Source: Pseudomonas kuykendallii (GTDB lineage: Bacteria > Pseudomonadota > Gammaproteobacteria > Pseudomonadales > Pseudomonadaceae). From it: 64,000 nucleotides of DNA. Positions 51,960-61,620 of this stretch are shown here, in pieces (position 1 is the stretch's first letter; the number at the start of each line of letters is the position of its first letter). The position numbers and the translations under genes were made by a program. The stretch is taken from positions 1 to 64,000 of the forward strand of contig NZ_FNNU01000003.1 in assembly GCF_900106975.1 (NCBI RefSeq), in the 5' to 3' direction. The notes beneath the pieces are model-generated. The model was given only the letters and a program-made list of their open reading frames with translations, was not told where the DNA came from and ran no database searches.

Positions 51960-53588
51960 ATGCACGCAACCCGTAGTCTGCGTAGCCGCTTCGCTCTGCT
52001 CATCGCACTGCTCGCCGTCACCCTCTGCCTGTTGCTCGGCGGCGCCATCTACAGCGAGTCGAGCAAACGCATCCGCCAGGAGGTGGGCCAGCAACTGGCC
52101 GACCTGTCCTACCAGATGATCGAGCGCCTGGACCGCGACATGGCCAACCGGGCGCGAATGCTCGATGTTCTCGCCTCGCTCAACACGCTGCGCGAACCCG
52201 ACGACCTGGGGCAGATCCGCGCCCTGCTCGACCGCATGAAGTCGCAGTTCCAGAGCGTCGCCTGGACCGGCTACACGGACGCCGAGGGCAACGTCCTGGC
52301 CGCCACCGGCGGCGTGCTGGAAGGCGCCAACATCGCCCAGCGTCCGGTGTTCAGCGAAGGCATCAAGGGACGCTTCGTCGGCGACGTCCACGAAGCGGTG
52401 CTGCTCGCCAAGCTGCTGCCCAACCCGACCGGCGAAGCGATGAAGTTCGTCGACGTCGCCCTCCCGGTGAACGCCCTGGACGGCCGCGTCATCGGTGTGC
52501 TCGCCACGCACCTGTCCTGGGCCTGGGCCGACGAGGTACGGCGCTCGCTGATGCTGCCGCAGCAGGAGCGCAACCAGGTGGAATTCCTCGTACTGTCCAG
52601 CGACCGCCGCGTGCTGCTCGGCCCGAAGGACATGATCGGCGAGCGCCTCGACCTGCCGGCACTGGCCGACAAGCGGGACAACTTCTGGTCGGTGCAGGAG
52701 TGGTCGGACGAGCGCCTCTACCTCACCGGCTTCGCCCGCAGCCGCGGCAACGGCGATTACCGCGGCCTCGGCTGGACGGTGGTGACCCGCCAGCAGGTCG
52801 ATCTGGCCTACGCGCCCGCCGTCGAGATGGGCCGCGACATCCTCATCTGGGGCGCCGGTCTGGCGCTGATCTTCGCCGCCATCGGCTGGCTGATGACGAC
52901 CTATTACACCCGGCCGCTGCGCGAGATCGCCGCGGCCGCCGATCGCCTGAGCGCCGGCGAGATCGCGGTCATTCCGGAAGTCCGCGGTAGCCGCGAGATC
53001 CAGTCGCTGAGCCATTCGATACGCGGCATGGTGGAGAGCCTGACCCAGCAGAAAAGCGAACTGGGGATAATGGAGAACCTTGCCCACCACGACCCCCTCA
53101 CCGGCCTGCCGAACCGCGCGGCGCTGGACAAGTTCCTGCGCTACGCCCAGCAGCAGGCGCACGGCACCCTGGCGCTGCTCTACCTCGACTTGGACGGTTT
53201 CAAACCGATCAACGACCGCTTCGGCCACGGCGTCGGCGACCAGTTGCTGCGAGAGGTGGCGATCCGCCTGCGCGCCTGCCTGCGCGACGGCGACCTGGTG
53301 GCGCGCCTGGGCGGTGACGAGTTCCTGATGGTGCTCAAGGTGTCGAAGGAGGATGCGCCGATGCAGAGCGAACAGATCGCCGCCCGCGCGCTGCGCGCCC
53401 TGCGCGAGCCCTTCATGCTGGAAAGCCAGCAAGCGCAGGTGGGCTGCAGCATTGGCGGAGCGCTCTGGCCGCTGGACGCCGAAGGGATCGAACAGGCACT
53501 GGAGCTGGCCGACCAGGCGCTGTACCGGGCCAAGTCGGCCGGACGCAACCGGGCCGAATTCCACCGCCAGTGGGCGCCGGCGGCTTAG
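51960..53588 (+). CDS. membrane diguanylate cyclase (Cache-HAMP-GGDEF)
   Basis: 542 aa. The first membrane helix (about 12-32) is followed by a periplasmic Cache-type sensor (about 33-290), a second helix (LIWGAGLALIFAAIGWLM), a HAMP domain (YYTRPLREIAAAADRLSAGEI) and a C-terminal GGDEF domain. The active site GGDEF is at 451-455. The inhibitory site RDGD (442-445) sits five residues before it, so product inhibition is expected. It should make c-di-GMP in response to an external small ligand. The gene diverges from prfB. Confidence 0.9.
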   Translation: MHATRSLRSRFALLIALLAVTLCLLLGGAIYSESSKRIRQEVGQQLADLSYQMIERLDRDMANRARMLDVLASLNTLREPDDLGQIRALLDRMKSQFQSVAWTGYTDAEGNVLAATGGVLEGANIAQRPVFSEGIKGRFVGDVHEAVLLAKLLPNPTGEAMKFVDVALPVNALDGRVIGVLATHLSWAWADEVRRSLMLPQQERNQVEFLVLSSDRRVLLGPKDMIGERLDLPALADKRDNFWSVQEWSDERLYLTGFARSRGNGDYRGLGWTVVTRQQVDLAYAPAVEMGRDILIWGAGLALIFAAIGWLMTTYYTRPLREIAAAADRLSAGEIAVIPEVRGSREIQSLSHSIRGMVESLTQQKSELGIMENLAHHDPLTGLPNRAALDKFLRYAQQQAHGTLALLYLDLDGFKPINDRFGHGVGDQLLREVAIRLRACLRDGDLVARLGGDEFLMVLKVSKEDAPMQSEQIAARALRALREPFMLESQQAQVGCSIGGALWPLDAEGIEQALELADQALYRAKSAGRNRAEFHRQWAPAA

Positions 53589-53616
53589 CCAAGGGGGCGC
53601 GCCTGGAAAGACGACC

Positions 53617-54342
53617 CTAGGCCTCCACCGCCTGGCGTACCTGGTTTTCCAGCTCCAGCTTGAGTGCCGGGTCGATCCTCAGCTGGCGCGCCAGCTCTTC
53701 CAGATAGGCGCGCTCCATGAAGTGCTCCTCGTCCACCATCAGCACGCTGGCCAGGTACATCTCGGCGGCCATTTCCGGGGTGCTCGCGGCGCGGGCGACA
53801 TCGGCCGGATCGAGCGGCTTGTTCAGCTCCGCTTCCATCCACTGGCGCACCTCGCGATCGTCTGTGAGCTTGACCAGTTCGCCCTCGATCAACTGGCGCT
53901 CGCGATCATCGACGTGCCCGTCGGCCTTGGCCGCGGCGAGCAATGCCTTGAGGATCGCCTGGCTGTGTTCTTCCACCTGCGGCGCCGGCAGGCGGTCGAG
54001 GGTCTGCGGCTCGCCCTGCGGCGCGCCGGCCTGCTGGCTTTGCCAGTTGCCGTAGGCCCTGTAGGCGAGCACGCCGAGCGCGGCCAGGCCGCCGTAGGTG
54101 AGCACCTTGCCGCCCACCTTGCGCGCGCTCTTGTTGCCCAGCAGCAGGCCGAGCGCGCTGGCGCCCAGCGCACCGCCGGCCGCCCCCTTGAACAGATCGC
54201 CGCTGCCCTTGGCGCCACCGAGCAAGCCGCCGAGCGCGTCACCCAGGCCACCGAGGCTACCCGAGGATTTACCGGCGGATTTCTGCTGCAACAGGTCCTG
54301 GCCGGACTTGAGCAATTGATCGAGCAAGCCACGCGTATTCAT
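53617..54342 (-). CDS. YebE-like inner membrane protein (DUF533, TerB-like)
   Basis: 241 aa. A Gly/Leu/Ala-rich N-terminal half (GSLGGLGDALGGLLGG to LTYGGLAALGVLAYRAYGNW) includes one probable membrane helix near 80-95. The C-terminal half is a TerB-type helical domain (KALLAAAKADGHVDDRERQLIEG) with the conserved acidic DGHVD segment. Such proteins are common and uncharacterised; YebE in E. coli is envelope-stress induced. GGAGGAATTCC before the ATG at 54342 is a strong start. Convergent with the cyclase gene. Confidence 0.85.
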   Translation of the reverse strand: MNTRGLLDQLLKSGQDLLQQKSAGKSSGSLGGLGDALGGLLGGAKGSGDLFKGAAGGALGASALGLLLGNKSARKVGGKVLTYGGLAALGVLAYRAYGNWQSQQAGAPQGEPQTLDRLPAPQVEEHSQAILKALLAAAKADGHVDDRERQLIEGELVKLTDDREVRQWMEAELNKPLDPADVARAASTPEMAAEMYLASVLMVDEEHFMERAYLEELARQLRIDPALKLELENQVRQAVEA

Positions 54343-54512
54343 GGAATTCCTCCGCGGAACGACAAAAATGCCTGCGGGAAATCTACCGCGCGGGCCCGCG
54401 GGGCGCGGCCTGAGAGTGCTTCCGGATATTGCCGCGCGGCAGCCGCGATCATTTCGATAAAAACGAACGCTCATGGCATAGTTCGCTCGAATCCTTTCAC
54501 GAGCCCTCCGCC

Positions 54513-55424
54513 ATGATGTCGCTACGCCAGATTCGCCACTTCATCGCGGTCGCCGAATCGGGCTCGATTTCCGCAGCCGCGCAGGCCGTGTTCATCTCGC
54601 AGTCGACCCTGACCCTGGCCATCCAGCAACTGGAGGAAGAGATCGGCGTCAGCCTGTTCAATCGCCACGCCAAGGGCATGTCGCTGACCCACCAGGGCCA
54701 CCAGTTCCTGCGCCAGGCGCACCTGATCCTGGCCACCGTGGAAAACGCCAAGCGCAGCCTCCAGCAGAGCACCGAGCAGGTCGCCGGCTGCCTGACCATC
54801 GGCGTGACCAGCCTGGTCGCCGGCTATTACCTGGCCGACCTGATCACCCGCTTCCAGCGCGCCTACCCCAACGTGCAGACCCGCGTGGTGGAGGACGAAC
54901 GCTCGTACATCGAGCACCTGCTGGTGTCCGGCGAGATCGATGTCGGCGTGCTGATCGTTTCCAACCTTGAGGACCGCCACGCGCTGCAGACCGAAGTGCT
55001 GACCCATTCGCCGCACCGGCTCTGGCTGCCCGCGCAGCATCCGCTGCTGGAACGCGACAGCATCGGCCTCGCGGATGTCGGCGCCGAGCCGCTGATCCAG
55101 TTGAACGCCGACGAGATGGGTCTGCACACCCAGCGCATCTGGGCCCGCGCCGGGCTGACGCCGCACGTGACGCTGCGCACCGCCTCGGTGGAAGCGGTGC
55201 GCAGCCTGGTGGCCGCCGGGCTCGGGCTGTCGATCCAGCCGGACATGACCTACCGGCCCTGGTCGCTGGAAGGCGACATCATCGAGGCACGACCGCTGGC
55301 CGACCTCAGCGAACCGCTGGACGTCGGCCTGGCCTGGCGACGCGGCACGGCGCGGCCGGCGCTGGTCGATCCGTTCCTCACCGTGGCGCGGGAAAAGCCC
55401 TCCGCGCGCCGGCATTCGATTTAA
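54513..55424 (+). CDS. LysR-family regulator upstream of the polyamine island
   Basis: 303 aa. Helix-turn-helix GSISAAAQAVFISQSTLTLAIQQLEEEIG is followed by a substrate-binding domain (LTIGVTSLVAGYYLADLI). Two adjacent ATGs at 54513 and 54516 are possible starts. It is transcribed in the same direction as the aldehyde dehydrogenase and putrescine importer that follow (128-nt gap), so it may regulate them, possibly with a polyamine-derived ligand. That link is inference from position only. Confidence 0.85.
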   Translation: MMSLRQIRHFIAVAESGSISAAAQAVFISQSTLTLAIQQLEEEIGVSLFNRHAKGMSLTHQGHQFLRQAHLILATVENAKRSLQQSTEQVAGCLTIGVTSLVAGYYLADLITRFQRAYPNVQTRVVEDERSYIEHLLVSGEIDVGVLIVSNLEDRHALQTEVLTHSPHRLWLPAQHPLLERDSIGLADVGAEPLIQLNADEMGLHTQRIWARAGLTPHVTLRTASVEAVRSLVAAGLGLSIQPDMTYRPWSLEGDIIEARPLADLSEPLDVGLAWRRGTARPALVDPFLTVAREKPSARRHSI

Positions 55425-55552
55425 TCGAACGCTGCTTTCATTTTTTAGCATTTGTCGACCGCGATGCAGCGCTCTAGTCTCGGGTAAAGACGAACAAGTG
55501 CCTCAACGGCGCAGGGTTCGTGCAACCGAATCGCCACGGAACGCCGATCACG

Positions 55553-57019
55553 ATGAATGCAATCAGCCCACTCGCCACGCTGCGCACCGATCTGCTGATC
55601 GGTGGCGAGCTGTCTCGCGGCGAAGGGCTGGTCGAGGCGATCATCGATCCGGCCTGCGGCGAGACGCTGGTGGAGATCGCCGAGGCCTCGATCGATCAGG
55701 TGGAGGCCGCCATCGCCGCCGCCCAGCAGGCGTTTCCAGGCTGGTCGAGGACCACGCCGGCGCAACGTGCCCAGGCACTGCTGGCGATCGCCGACTGCAT
55801 CGAAAGAAACGCCGACAGCCTGGCGCGGCTGGAATCGCTGAACTGCGGCAAGCCCCTGCACCTGGCGCGCCAGGACGACCTGACCGCGAGCGTCGACGTG
55901 TTCCGGTTCTTCGCCGGCGCAGTGCGCTGCCAGCAGGGCCAACTGGCCGGCGAGTACGTGCCCGGCCACACCAGCCTGGTGCGACGCGACCCGCTGGGCG
56001 TGGTCGCCTCCATCGCACCCTGGAACTACCCGCTGATGATGGCTGCGTGGAAGATCGCGCCGGCGCTGGCCGCCGGCAACACGCTGGTGTTCAAGCCCTC
56101 GGAACATACGCCGCTGTCGATCCTCGCCCTCGCGCCGCTGCTCGCCGAAATCCTCCCGCCGGGCGTGATCAACATCCTCTGCGGAGGTGGCGAAGGGGTC
56201 GGTAGCCAGCTCGTCGGGCATCCAAAGGTGCGCATGGTCTCCCTCACCGGCGACATCGTTACCGGGCAGAAGGTGTTGCAGGCCGCCGCACGCACGCTCA
56301 AACGCACGCACCTGGAACTGGGCGGCAAGGCGCCGGTGATCGTCTGCAACGATGCCGACCTCGATGCCGTGGTCGAGGGCGTGCGCAATTACGGCTACTA
56401 CAACGCCGGCCAGGACTGCACCGCCGCCTGCCGCATCTATGCCCAGGCCGGCATTCACGACCGTTTGCTGGCCCGGCTCGGCGAGGCCGTGTCGACCCTG
56501 CGCTTCGCCCGCAAGAAGGACGCCGACAACGAGATGGGCCCGCTGATCAGCGCCCGCCAGCGTGACCGCGTGGCCAGCTTCGTCGAGCGTGCCCTCGGCC
56601 AGCCGCACATCGAGCGCGTCACCGGCGCGGCCGTGCACTCCGGCCCCGGCTTCTACTATCAGCCGACGCTGCTCGCCGGCTGCAAGCAGAGCGACGAGAT
56701 CGTCCAGCGCGAAGTGTTCGGCCCGGTGGTCACCGTCACCCGTTTCGACGAGCCGAGCCAGGCGCTGGACTGGGCCAACGACTCCGAATACGGCCTGGCC
56801 TCGTCGGTCTGGACCCAGGACCTGGACAAGGCCATGCAGATCGCCGCGCGGCTGCAATACGGCTGCACCTGGATCAACACCCATTTCATGCTGACCAGCG
56901 AGATGCCGCACGGGGGGCTGAAACGCTCCGGCTACGGCAAGGACCTGTCCAGCGATTCGCTGGCCGATTACAGCGTGGTCCGCCACATCATGGCGCGCCA
57001 CGGCAAGGAGCTGAGCTAG
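55553..57019 (+). CDS. gamma-aminobutyraldehyde dehydrogenase-type ALDH (PatD-like), copy 1
   Basis: A 488-aa NAD(P)-dependent aldehyde dehydrogenase. The cofactor segment [14 protein letters not shown], catalytic Glu in LELGGKAP, nucleophile Cys in [11 protein letters not shown] and the C-terminal [15 protein letters not shown] are as in PatD/YdcW, which oxidises 4-aminobutanal from putrescine to GABA. A PatD-type neighbour of a YdcSTUV importer supports that. The ATG at 55553 is preferred over one 11 codons upstream. The second copy is at 61621. Confidence 0.87.
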   Translation: MNAISPLATLRTDLLIGGELSRGEGLVEAIIDPACGETLVEIAEASIDQVEAAIAAAQQAFPGWSRTTPAQRAQALLAIADCIERNADSLARLESLNCGKPLHLARQDDLTASVDVFRFFAGAVRCQQGQLAGEYVPGHTSLVRRDPLGVVASIAPWNYPLMMAAWKIAPALAAGNTLVFKPSEHTPLSILALAPLLAEILPPGVINILCGGGEGVGSQLVGHPKVRMVSLTGDIVTGQKVLQAAARTLKRTHLELGGKAPVIVCNDADLDAVVEGVRNYGYYNAGQDCTAACRIYAQAGIHDRLLARLGEAVSTLRFARKKDADNEMGPLISARQRDRVASFVERALGQPHIERVTGAAVHSGPGFYYQPTLLAGCKQSDEIVQREVFGPVVTVTRFDEPSQALDWANDSEYGLASSVWTQDLDKAMQIAARLQYGCTWINTHFMLTSEMPHGGLKRSGYGKDLSSDSLADYSVVRHIMARHGKELS

Positions 57020-57168
57020 GTTCGAGGCTTTTCTCTTACCACACGTGCAAGCACCCGATTCGACCGCACCGACCGACAGGCGCGGCGACATAACAATCAG
57101 GACCGGACGCGCTCCGGCCGGCAAGACATTCACTGCCCCGACTATCAAACCAAGAAGAGGGATTACCA

Positions 57169-58320
57169 ATGTCAGCGCACACCACCGCTCTGCTCGGCGC
57201 ACTCGCCGGCGCCCTGCTCGGCAGCAGCAGCCTGCAAGCCGCCGAAGCCCTCAAGGCCGTCGGCGCCGGCGAAGGCCAGCTCGACATCGTCGCCTGGCCC
57301 GGCTACATCGAACGCGGCGAAAGCGACAAGAGCTACGACTGGGTCAGCCAGTTCGAGAAGGACAGCGGCTGCAAGGTCAACGTCAAGACCGCCGCCACCT
57401 CGGACGAAATGGTCAGCCTCATGGCCAAGGGCGGCTACGACCTGGTGACCGCCTCGGGCGACGCCTCGCTGCGGCTGATCTATGGCAAGCGCGTGCAGCC
57501 CATCGACACGGCGCTGATCCCCAACTGGAAGGGCCTCGACCCACGTCTCAAGGATGCGCCCTGGTACGTGGTGGATGGCAAGACCTATGGCACGCCCTAC
57601 CAGTGGGGCCCGAACGTGCTGATGTACAACACCGACGTGTTCAAGCAGTCGCCGACCAGCTGGAGCGTGGTCTTCGAGGCCCAGGACCTGGCCGACGGCA
57701 AGCCGAACAAGGGCCGCGTGCAGGCCTACGACGGCCCCATCTACATCGCCGACGCGGCGCTCTACCTGAAGACCAAGCAGCCCGAGCTGGGCATAGGCGA
57801 CCCCTATCAGCTCACCGAGCCGCAGTACGCCGCGGTGCTCGACCTGCTGCGCAAGCAGCACGCACTGGTGCACCGCTACTGGCATGACACCACGGTACAG
57901 ATGAGCGACTTCAAGAACGAGGGGGTGGTCGCCTCTGGCGCCTGGCCTTATCAGGTCAACGCGCTGCAGCTGGAGAAGCAGCCGATCGCCTCCACCGTGC
58001 CGGTCGAAGGCGCTACCGGCTGGGCCGACACCACCATGCTGCACGCCGAGGCCAAGCACCCGAACTGCGCCTACAAGTGGATGGACTGGTCGATGTCGCC
58101 GAAGGTCCAGGGTGACGTGGCCGCCTGGTTCGGCTCGCTGCCCGCGGTTCCCGCCGGCTGCAAGGAAAGCGAACTGCTCGGCGCCGAAGGCTGCAAGGTC
58201 AACGGCTTCGACAACTTCGACAAGATCGCCTTCTGGAAAACCCCGCAAGCCGAGGGCGGCAAGTTCGTCCCCTACAGCCGCTGGACGCAGGACTACATCG
58301 CGATCATGGGCGGACGCTGA
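57169..58320 (+). CDS. periplasmic putrescine/spermidine-binding protein (YdcS-like)
   Basis: The substrate-binding protein of the adjoining ABC importer, 383 aa, with a Sec signal peptide (cleavage near SLQAA, residue 24). A PotD/PotF-type type II solute-binding fold follows (LDIVAWPGYIERG, YDLVTASGDASLRLI, YGTPYQWGPNVLMYNT, VEGATGWADTTMLHAEAKHPN). YdcS-type proteins bind polyamines; in E. coli YdcS is also linked to poly-hydroxybutyrate. GAGGG precedes the ATG at 57169. Confidence 0.9.
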   Translation: MSAHTTALLGALAGALLGSSSLQAAEALKAVGAGEGQLDIVAWPGYIERGESDKSYDWVSQFEKDSGCKVNVKTAATSDEMVSLMAKGGYDLVTASGDASLRLIYGKRVQPIDTALIPNWKGLDPRLKDAPWYVVDGKTYGTPYQWGPNVLMYNTDVFKQSPTSWSVVFEAQDLADGKPNKGRVQAYDGPIYIADAALYLKTKQPELGIGDPYQLTEPQYAAVLDLLRKQHALVHRYWHDTTVQMSDFKNEGVVASGAWPYQVNALQLEKQPIASTVPVEGATGWADTTMLHAEAKHPNCAYKWMDWSMSPKVQGDVAAWFGSLPAVPAGCKESELLGAEGCKVNGFDNFDKIAFWKTPQAEGGKFVPYSRWTQDYIAIMGGR

Positions 58321-58385
58321 ACCCTTCGTTTTATCGACCACGTCGGGCCCGGGATGGGTGTGCCAGGAAAGGCCCCTCTCCCCGG

Positions 58386-58409
58386 CCCTCTCCCGTGAAC
58401 GGGAGAGGG
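58386..58409. repeat. CCCTCTCCCGT palindromic repeat in the ydcS-ydcT gap
   Basis: A perfect 11-bp inverted repeat CCCTCTCCCGT/ACGGGAGAGGG around GA. It lies in the 186-nt gap inside the importer operon, where an mRNA hairpin could lower expression of the membrane components relative to the binding protein, as seen in other ABC operons. Confidence 0.75.
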
Positions 58410-58506
58410 GGCGAGGCCACCCAGGCCGCCCCGGTTTCTCTCGGGAGGACGAGCCCTCGCCCCCATTTTCCACGCCGTTTTTTTGCTTTCCGGAGTAGCG
58501 CAGCAG

Positions 58507-59550
58507 ATGACCATCGCCGTTCAGTTCACCCAGGTGTCCCGCCAGTTCGGCGAGGTGAAGGCCGTCGACCGGGTGTCCATCGATATCCAGGAAGGCGAAT
58601 TCTTCTCCATGCTCGGCCCGTCGGGATCGGGCAAGACCACCTGCCTGCGGCTGATCGCCGGCTTCGAGCAACCCAGCGCCGGCTCCATCCGCATCCACGG
58701 CGCCGAGGCCGTCGGCCTTGCGCCCTACCAGCGCGACGTCAACACGGTGTTCCAGGATTACGCGCTGTTCCCGCACATGAACGTGCTCGACAACATCGCC
58801 TACGGCCTCAAGGTCAAGGGCGTCGGCAAGACCGAGCGCCGGGCCCGCGCCGAGGAGGCGCTGGGCATGGTCGCCCTGGGCGGCTACGGCGCGCGCAAGC
58901 CCGTGCAGCTTTCCGGCGGACAGCGCCAGCGCGTCGCCCTCGCCCGTGCGCTGGTCAATCGTCCGCGCGTGCTGCTGCTCGACGAGCCGCTCGGCGCGCT
59001 CGACCTCAAGCTGCGCGAGCAGATGCAGAGCGAACTGAAGAAGCTGCAGCGCCAGTTGGGCATCACCTTCATCTTCGTCACCCACGACCAGAGCGAGGCG
59101 CTGTCGATGTCCGACCGCGTGGCGGTGTTCAACAAGGGCCGCATCGAACAGGTCGACACCCCGCGCAACCTCTACATGAGGCCCGCCACGTCTTTCGTCG
59201 CCGAGTTCGTCGGCACCTCCAACGTGCTGCGCGGCGGCCTGGCGCTGGAGCTGGGTGGCAGCGAACGGCCCCTGTCGATCCGCCCGGAGCACACGCGCCT
59301 GGCGGGCAGCGAAGCCCTCGGCGGCGATGAAGTGGAAATCAGCGGGTTGCTCCACGACATCCAGTACCAGGGCGCCGCCACGCGCTACGAAATCCGCCTG
59401 GATAACGGGCAGAACTTCTGCGTCAGCCAGGCCAATACGCAGTGGGGCGAAGGCGCCGCGCTGCGCAGCACCGGACAGCGGGTGACCGCACGCTGGGCAC
59501 GCGCGGCGATGGTCGCACTGCACGACATCGCACCCGGAGCGGACGCCTGA
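58507..59550 (+). CDS. ABC transporter ATP-binding protein (PotA/YdcT-like)
   Basis: The 347-aa ATPase of the polyamine importer. Walker A GPSGSGKTT, Q-loop FQDYALFPH, signature LSGGQRQRVALARAL, Walker B RVLLLDEPLGALD and switch His in VTHDQSEAL are all intact. A C-terminal TOBE domain (about 270-345) is present, as in PotA. The ATG at 58507 has GGAG 11 nt upstream. The stop overlaps the next start (TGATG). Confidence 0.94.
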   Translation: MTIAVQFTQVSRQFGEVKAVDRVSIDIQEGEFFSMLGPSGSGKTTCLRLIAGFEQPSAGSIRIHGAEAVGLAPYQRDVNTVFQDYALFPHMNVLDNIAYGLKVKGVGKTERRARAEEALGMVALGGYGARKPVQLSGGQRQRVALARALVNRPRVLLLDEPLGALDLKLREQMQSELKKLQRQLGITFIFVTHDQSEALSMSDRVAVFNKGRIEQVDTPRNLYMRPATSFVAEFVGTSNVLRGGLALELGGSERPLSIRPEHTRLAGSEALGGDEVEISGLLHDIQYQGAATRYEIRLDNGQNFCVSQANTQWGEGAALRSTGQRVTARWARAAMVALHDIAPGADA

Positions 59551-60497
59551 TGCAGCTCGCTCTCGATACCAGGACGGCGGCTGTCGGCGGCCCGCTGCGA
59601 CGCCTGTCCAGCCTGCTCTACCGCAAGCCGAACCTGTACCTCTCGCTGCTGCTGGTGCCGCCGCTGCTGTGGTTCGGCGCGATCTACCTCGGCTCGCTGC
59701 TGGCGCTGCTCTGGCAAGGCTTCTACACCTTCGACGACTTCACCATGGCGGTGACGCCGGAGCTGACCCTGGCCAACCTCGGGGCGCTGTTCCAGCCGGC
59801 CAACTACGACATCATCCTGCGCACCCTGGGCATGGCAGTGGCGGTGTCGCTGGCGGCCGGCCTGCTGGCGTTTCCCATCGCCTACTACATGGCGCGCTAC
59901 ACCCGCGGCAAGACCAAGGCGTTCTTCTACATCGCGGTGATGCTGCCGATGTGGGCCAGCTACATCGTCAAGGCCTATGCCTGGACCCTGCTGCTGGCCA
60001 AGGGCGGCGTCGCCCAGTGGTTCGTCGACCACCTTGGCCTGGCGCCGCTGCTGCAACTGGTCCTCGGCATTCCCGGCATCGGCGGCAGCACGCTGTCGAC
60101 CTCGCACCTCGGGCGCTTTCTGGTGTTCGTCTACATCTGGCTGCCGTTCATGATCCTGCCGATCCAGGCCTCGCTGGAGCGGCTGCCGCCGAACCTGCTG
60201 CAAGCCTCGGCCGACCTGGGCGCGCGCCCGGCGCAGACCTTCCGCCAGGTGATCCTGCCGCTGTCGATCCCCGGCATCGCCGCCGGCTCGATCTTCACCT
60301 TCAGCCTGACCCTCGGCGACTTCATCGTGCCGCAGCTGGTGGGGCCGCCCGGCTACTTCATCGGCAGCATGGTCTACGCCCAGCAGGGCGCCATCGGCAA
60401 CCTGCCGATGGCCGCCGCGTTCACCCTGGTGCCGATCGTGCTGATCGCGATCTACCTGTCCATCGTCAAACGTCTGGGGGCCTTCGATGCACTCTGA
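59550..60497 (+). CDS. ABC permease 1 (PotB/YdcU-like)
   Basis: A 315-aa inner-membrane permease with six or seven helices. The EAA cytoplasmic loop, [24 protein letters not shown], contacts the ATPase. The overlap with the ATPase gene (TGATG) and the 11-nt overlap with the next permease show a single transcript with coupled translation. The longer open frame starting further upstream is out of frame with the ATPase and is discarded. Confidence 0.93.
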   Translation: MQLALDTRTAAVGGPLRRLSSLLYRKPNLYLSLLLVPPLLWFGAIYLGSLLALLWQGFYTFDDFTMAVTPELTLANLGALFQPANYDIILRTLGMAVAVSLAAGLLAFPIAYYMARYTRGKTKAFFYIAVMLPMWASYIVKAYAWTLLLAKGGVAQWFVDHLGLAPLLQLVLGIPGIGGSTLSTSHLGRFLVFVYIWLPFMILPIQASLERLPPNLLQASADLGARPAQTFRQVILPLSIPGIAAGSIFTFSLTLGDFIVPQLVGPPGYFIGSMVYAQQGAIGNLPMAAAFTLVPIVLIAIYLSIVKRLGAFDAL

Positions 60498-61293
60498 ACG
60501 AGCCTCCTGGGGACTCAGGCTGGCGGCCTGGGGCGGGCTGGTGTTCCTGCACTTCCCGATCCTGATCATCTTCCTCTACGCCTTCAACACCGAGGACGCG
60601 GCATTCAGCTTCCCGCCCAAGGGCTTCACCCTGAAGTGGTTCAGCGTCGCCTTCGCGCGCCAGGACGTGCTCGACGCCATCGGCCTGTCGCTGCAGATCG
60701 CCTGCCTCGCCACGCTGATCGCCATGATCCTCGGCACCCTGGCCGCCGCCGCGCTGTACCGCCGCGACTTCTTCGGCAAGGAAGGCATCTCGCTGATGCT
60801 GATCCTGCCCATCGCGCTGCCCGGCATCGTCACCGGCCTGGCGCTGCTCGCCGCGTTCAAGAGCCTGGGCATCGAGCCGGGCGTGCTGACCATCGTCATC
60901 GGCCACGCCACCTTCTGCGTGGTGATCGTCTACAACAACGTCATCGCCCGCCTGCGGCGCACCTCGCACAGCCTGATCGAAGCGAGCATGGACCTGGGCG
61001 CCGACGGCTGGCAGACCTTCCGCTACATCATCCTGCCGAACCTCGGCTCGGCACTGCTGGCTGGCGGGATGCTCGCCTTCGCGCTGTCCTTCGACGAGAT
61101 CATCGTCACCACCTTCACCGCCGGCCACGAACGCACCCTGCCGCTGTGGCTGCTCAACCAGCTCAGCCGCCCGCGCGACGTGCCGGTGACCAACGTGGTG
61201 GCGATGCTGGTGATGCTGGTGACCATGCTGCCGATCCTCGGCGCCTATTACCTGACGCGCGGCGGCGAGGGCGTGGCGGGGAGCGGCAAGTGA
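60487..61293 (+). CDS. ABC permease 2 (PotC/YdcV-like)
   Basis: A 268-aa second permease with six helices. The EAA loop is [23 protein letters not shown], and [14 protein letters not shown] is the PotC-type first periplasmic segment. Completes the importer YdcS-T-U-V. It is followed by a 327-nt non-coding stretch of palindromic repeats, then the second aldehyde dehydrogenase. Confidence 0.93.
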   Translation: MHSERASWGLRLAAWGGLVFLHFPILIIFLYAFNTEDAAFSFPPKGFTLKWFSVAFARQDVLDAIGLSLQIACLATLIAMILGTLAAAALYRRDFFGKEGISLMLILPIALPGIVTGLALLAAFKSLGIEPGVLTIVIGHATFCVVIVYNNVIARLRRTSHSLIEASMDLGADGWQTFRYIILPNLGSALLAGGMLAFALSFDEIIVTTFTAGHERTLPLWLLNQLSRPRDVPVTNVVAMLVMLVTMLPILGAYYLTRGGEGVAGSGK

Positions 61294-61311
61294 AAGCCGC
61301 CCTCTCCCCAG

Positions 61312-61558
61312 CCCTCTCCCGTGAACGGGAGAGGGGGCAGTCCGGGCGGGACCGGAAGTGATCCATCTGGCCGATCGTGCTGCTGAGGCCGGGCACGAAC
61401 GCTGAACACCACACGAACACTCCCCTCTCCCGTTTACGGGAAAGGGGGCGGACCGGGCGGTCCGGAAGTGATCCGTCCAGCCGATCGCGCTGCAGAGGCC
61501 GGGCACGAACGCTGAACACCGACACGAACACGCCCCTCTCCCGTTTACGGGAAAGGGG
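61312..61558. repeat. tandem 110-bp repeat with three CCCTCTCCC palindromes
   Basis: Palindromes at 61312-61335, 61422-61447 and 61533-61558 are spaced 110 and 111 nt. The spacers between them are near copies of each other: CCGGAAGTGATCC starts at 61352 and again at 61462, and GGCCGGGCACGAACGCTGAACACC occurs in both. It fills most of the 327-nt gap (61294-61620) between the importer and the second ALDH. Looks like a BIME-type element amplified in tandem; no gene here. Confidence 0.85.
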
Positions 61559-61620
61559 CCGGGGGAGAGGGCAGCAGCGCCCTCCCCAACCCAACGACAA
61601 CCCATAGCGAGGCTGACCCC

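Noticed and set aside
61312-61558. CRISPR array
   Set aside because: Repeats are palindromes with near-identical spacers about 85 nt long and no cas genes; this is a tandem repeat, not repeat-unique-spacer.
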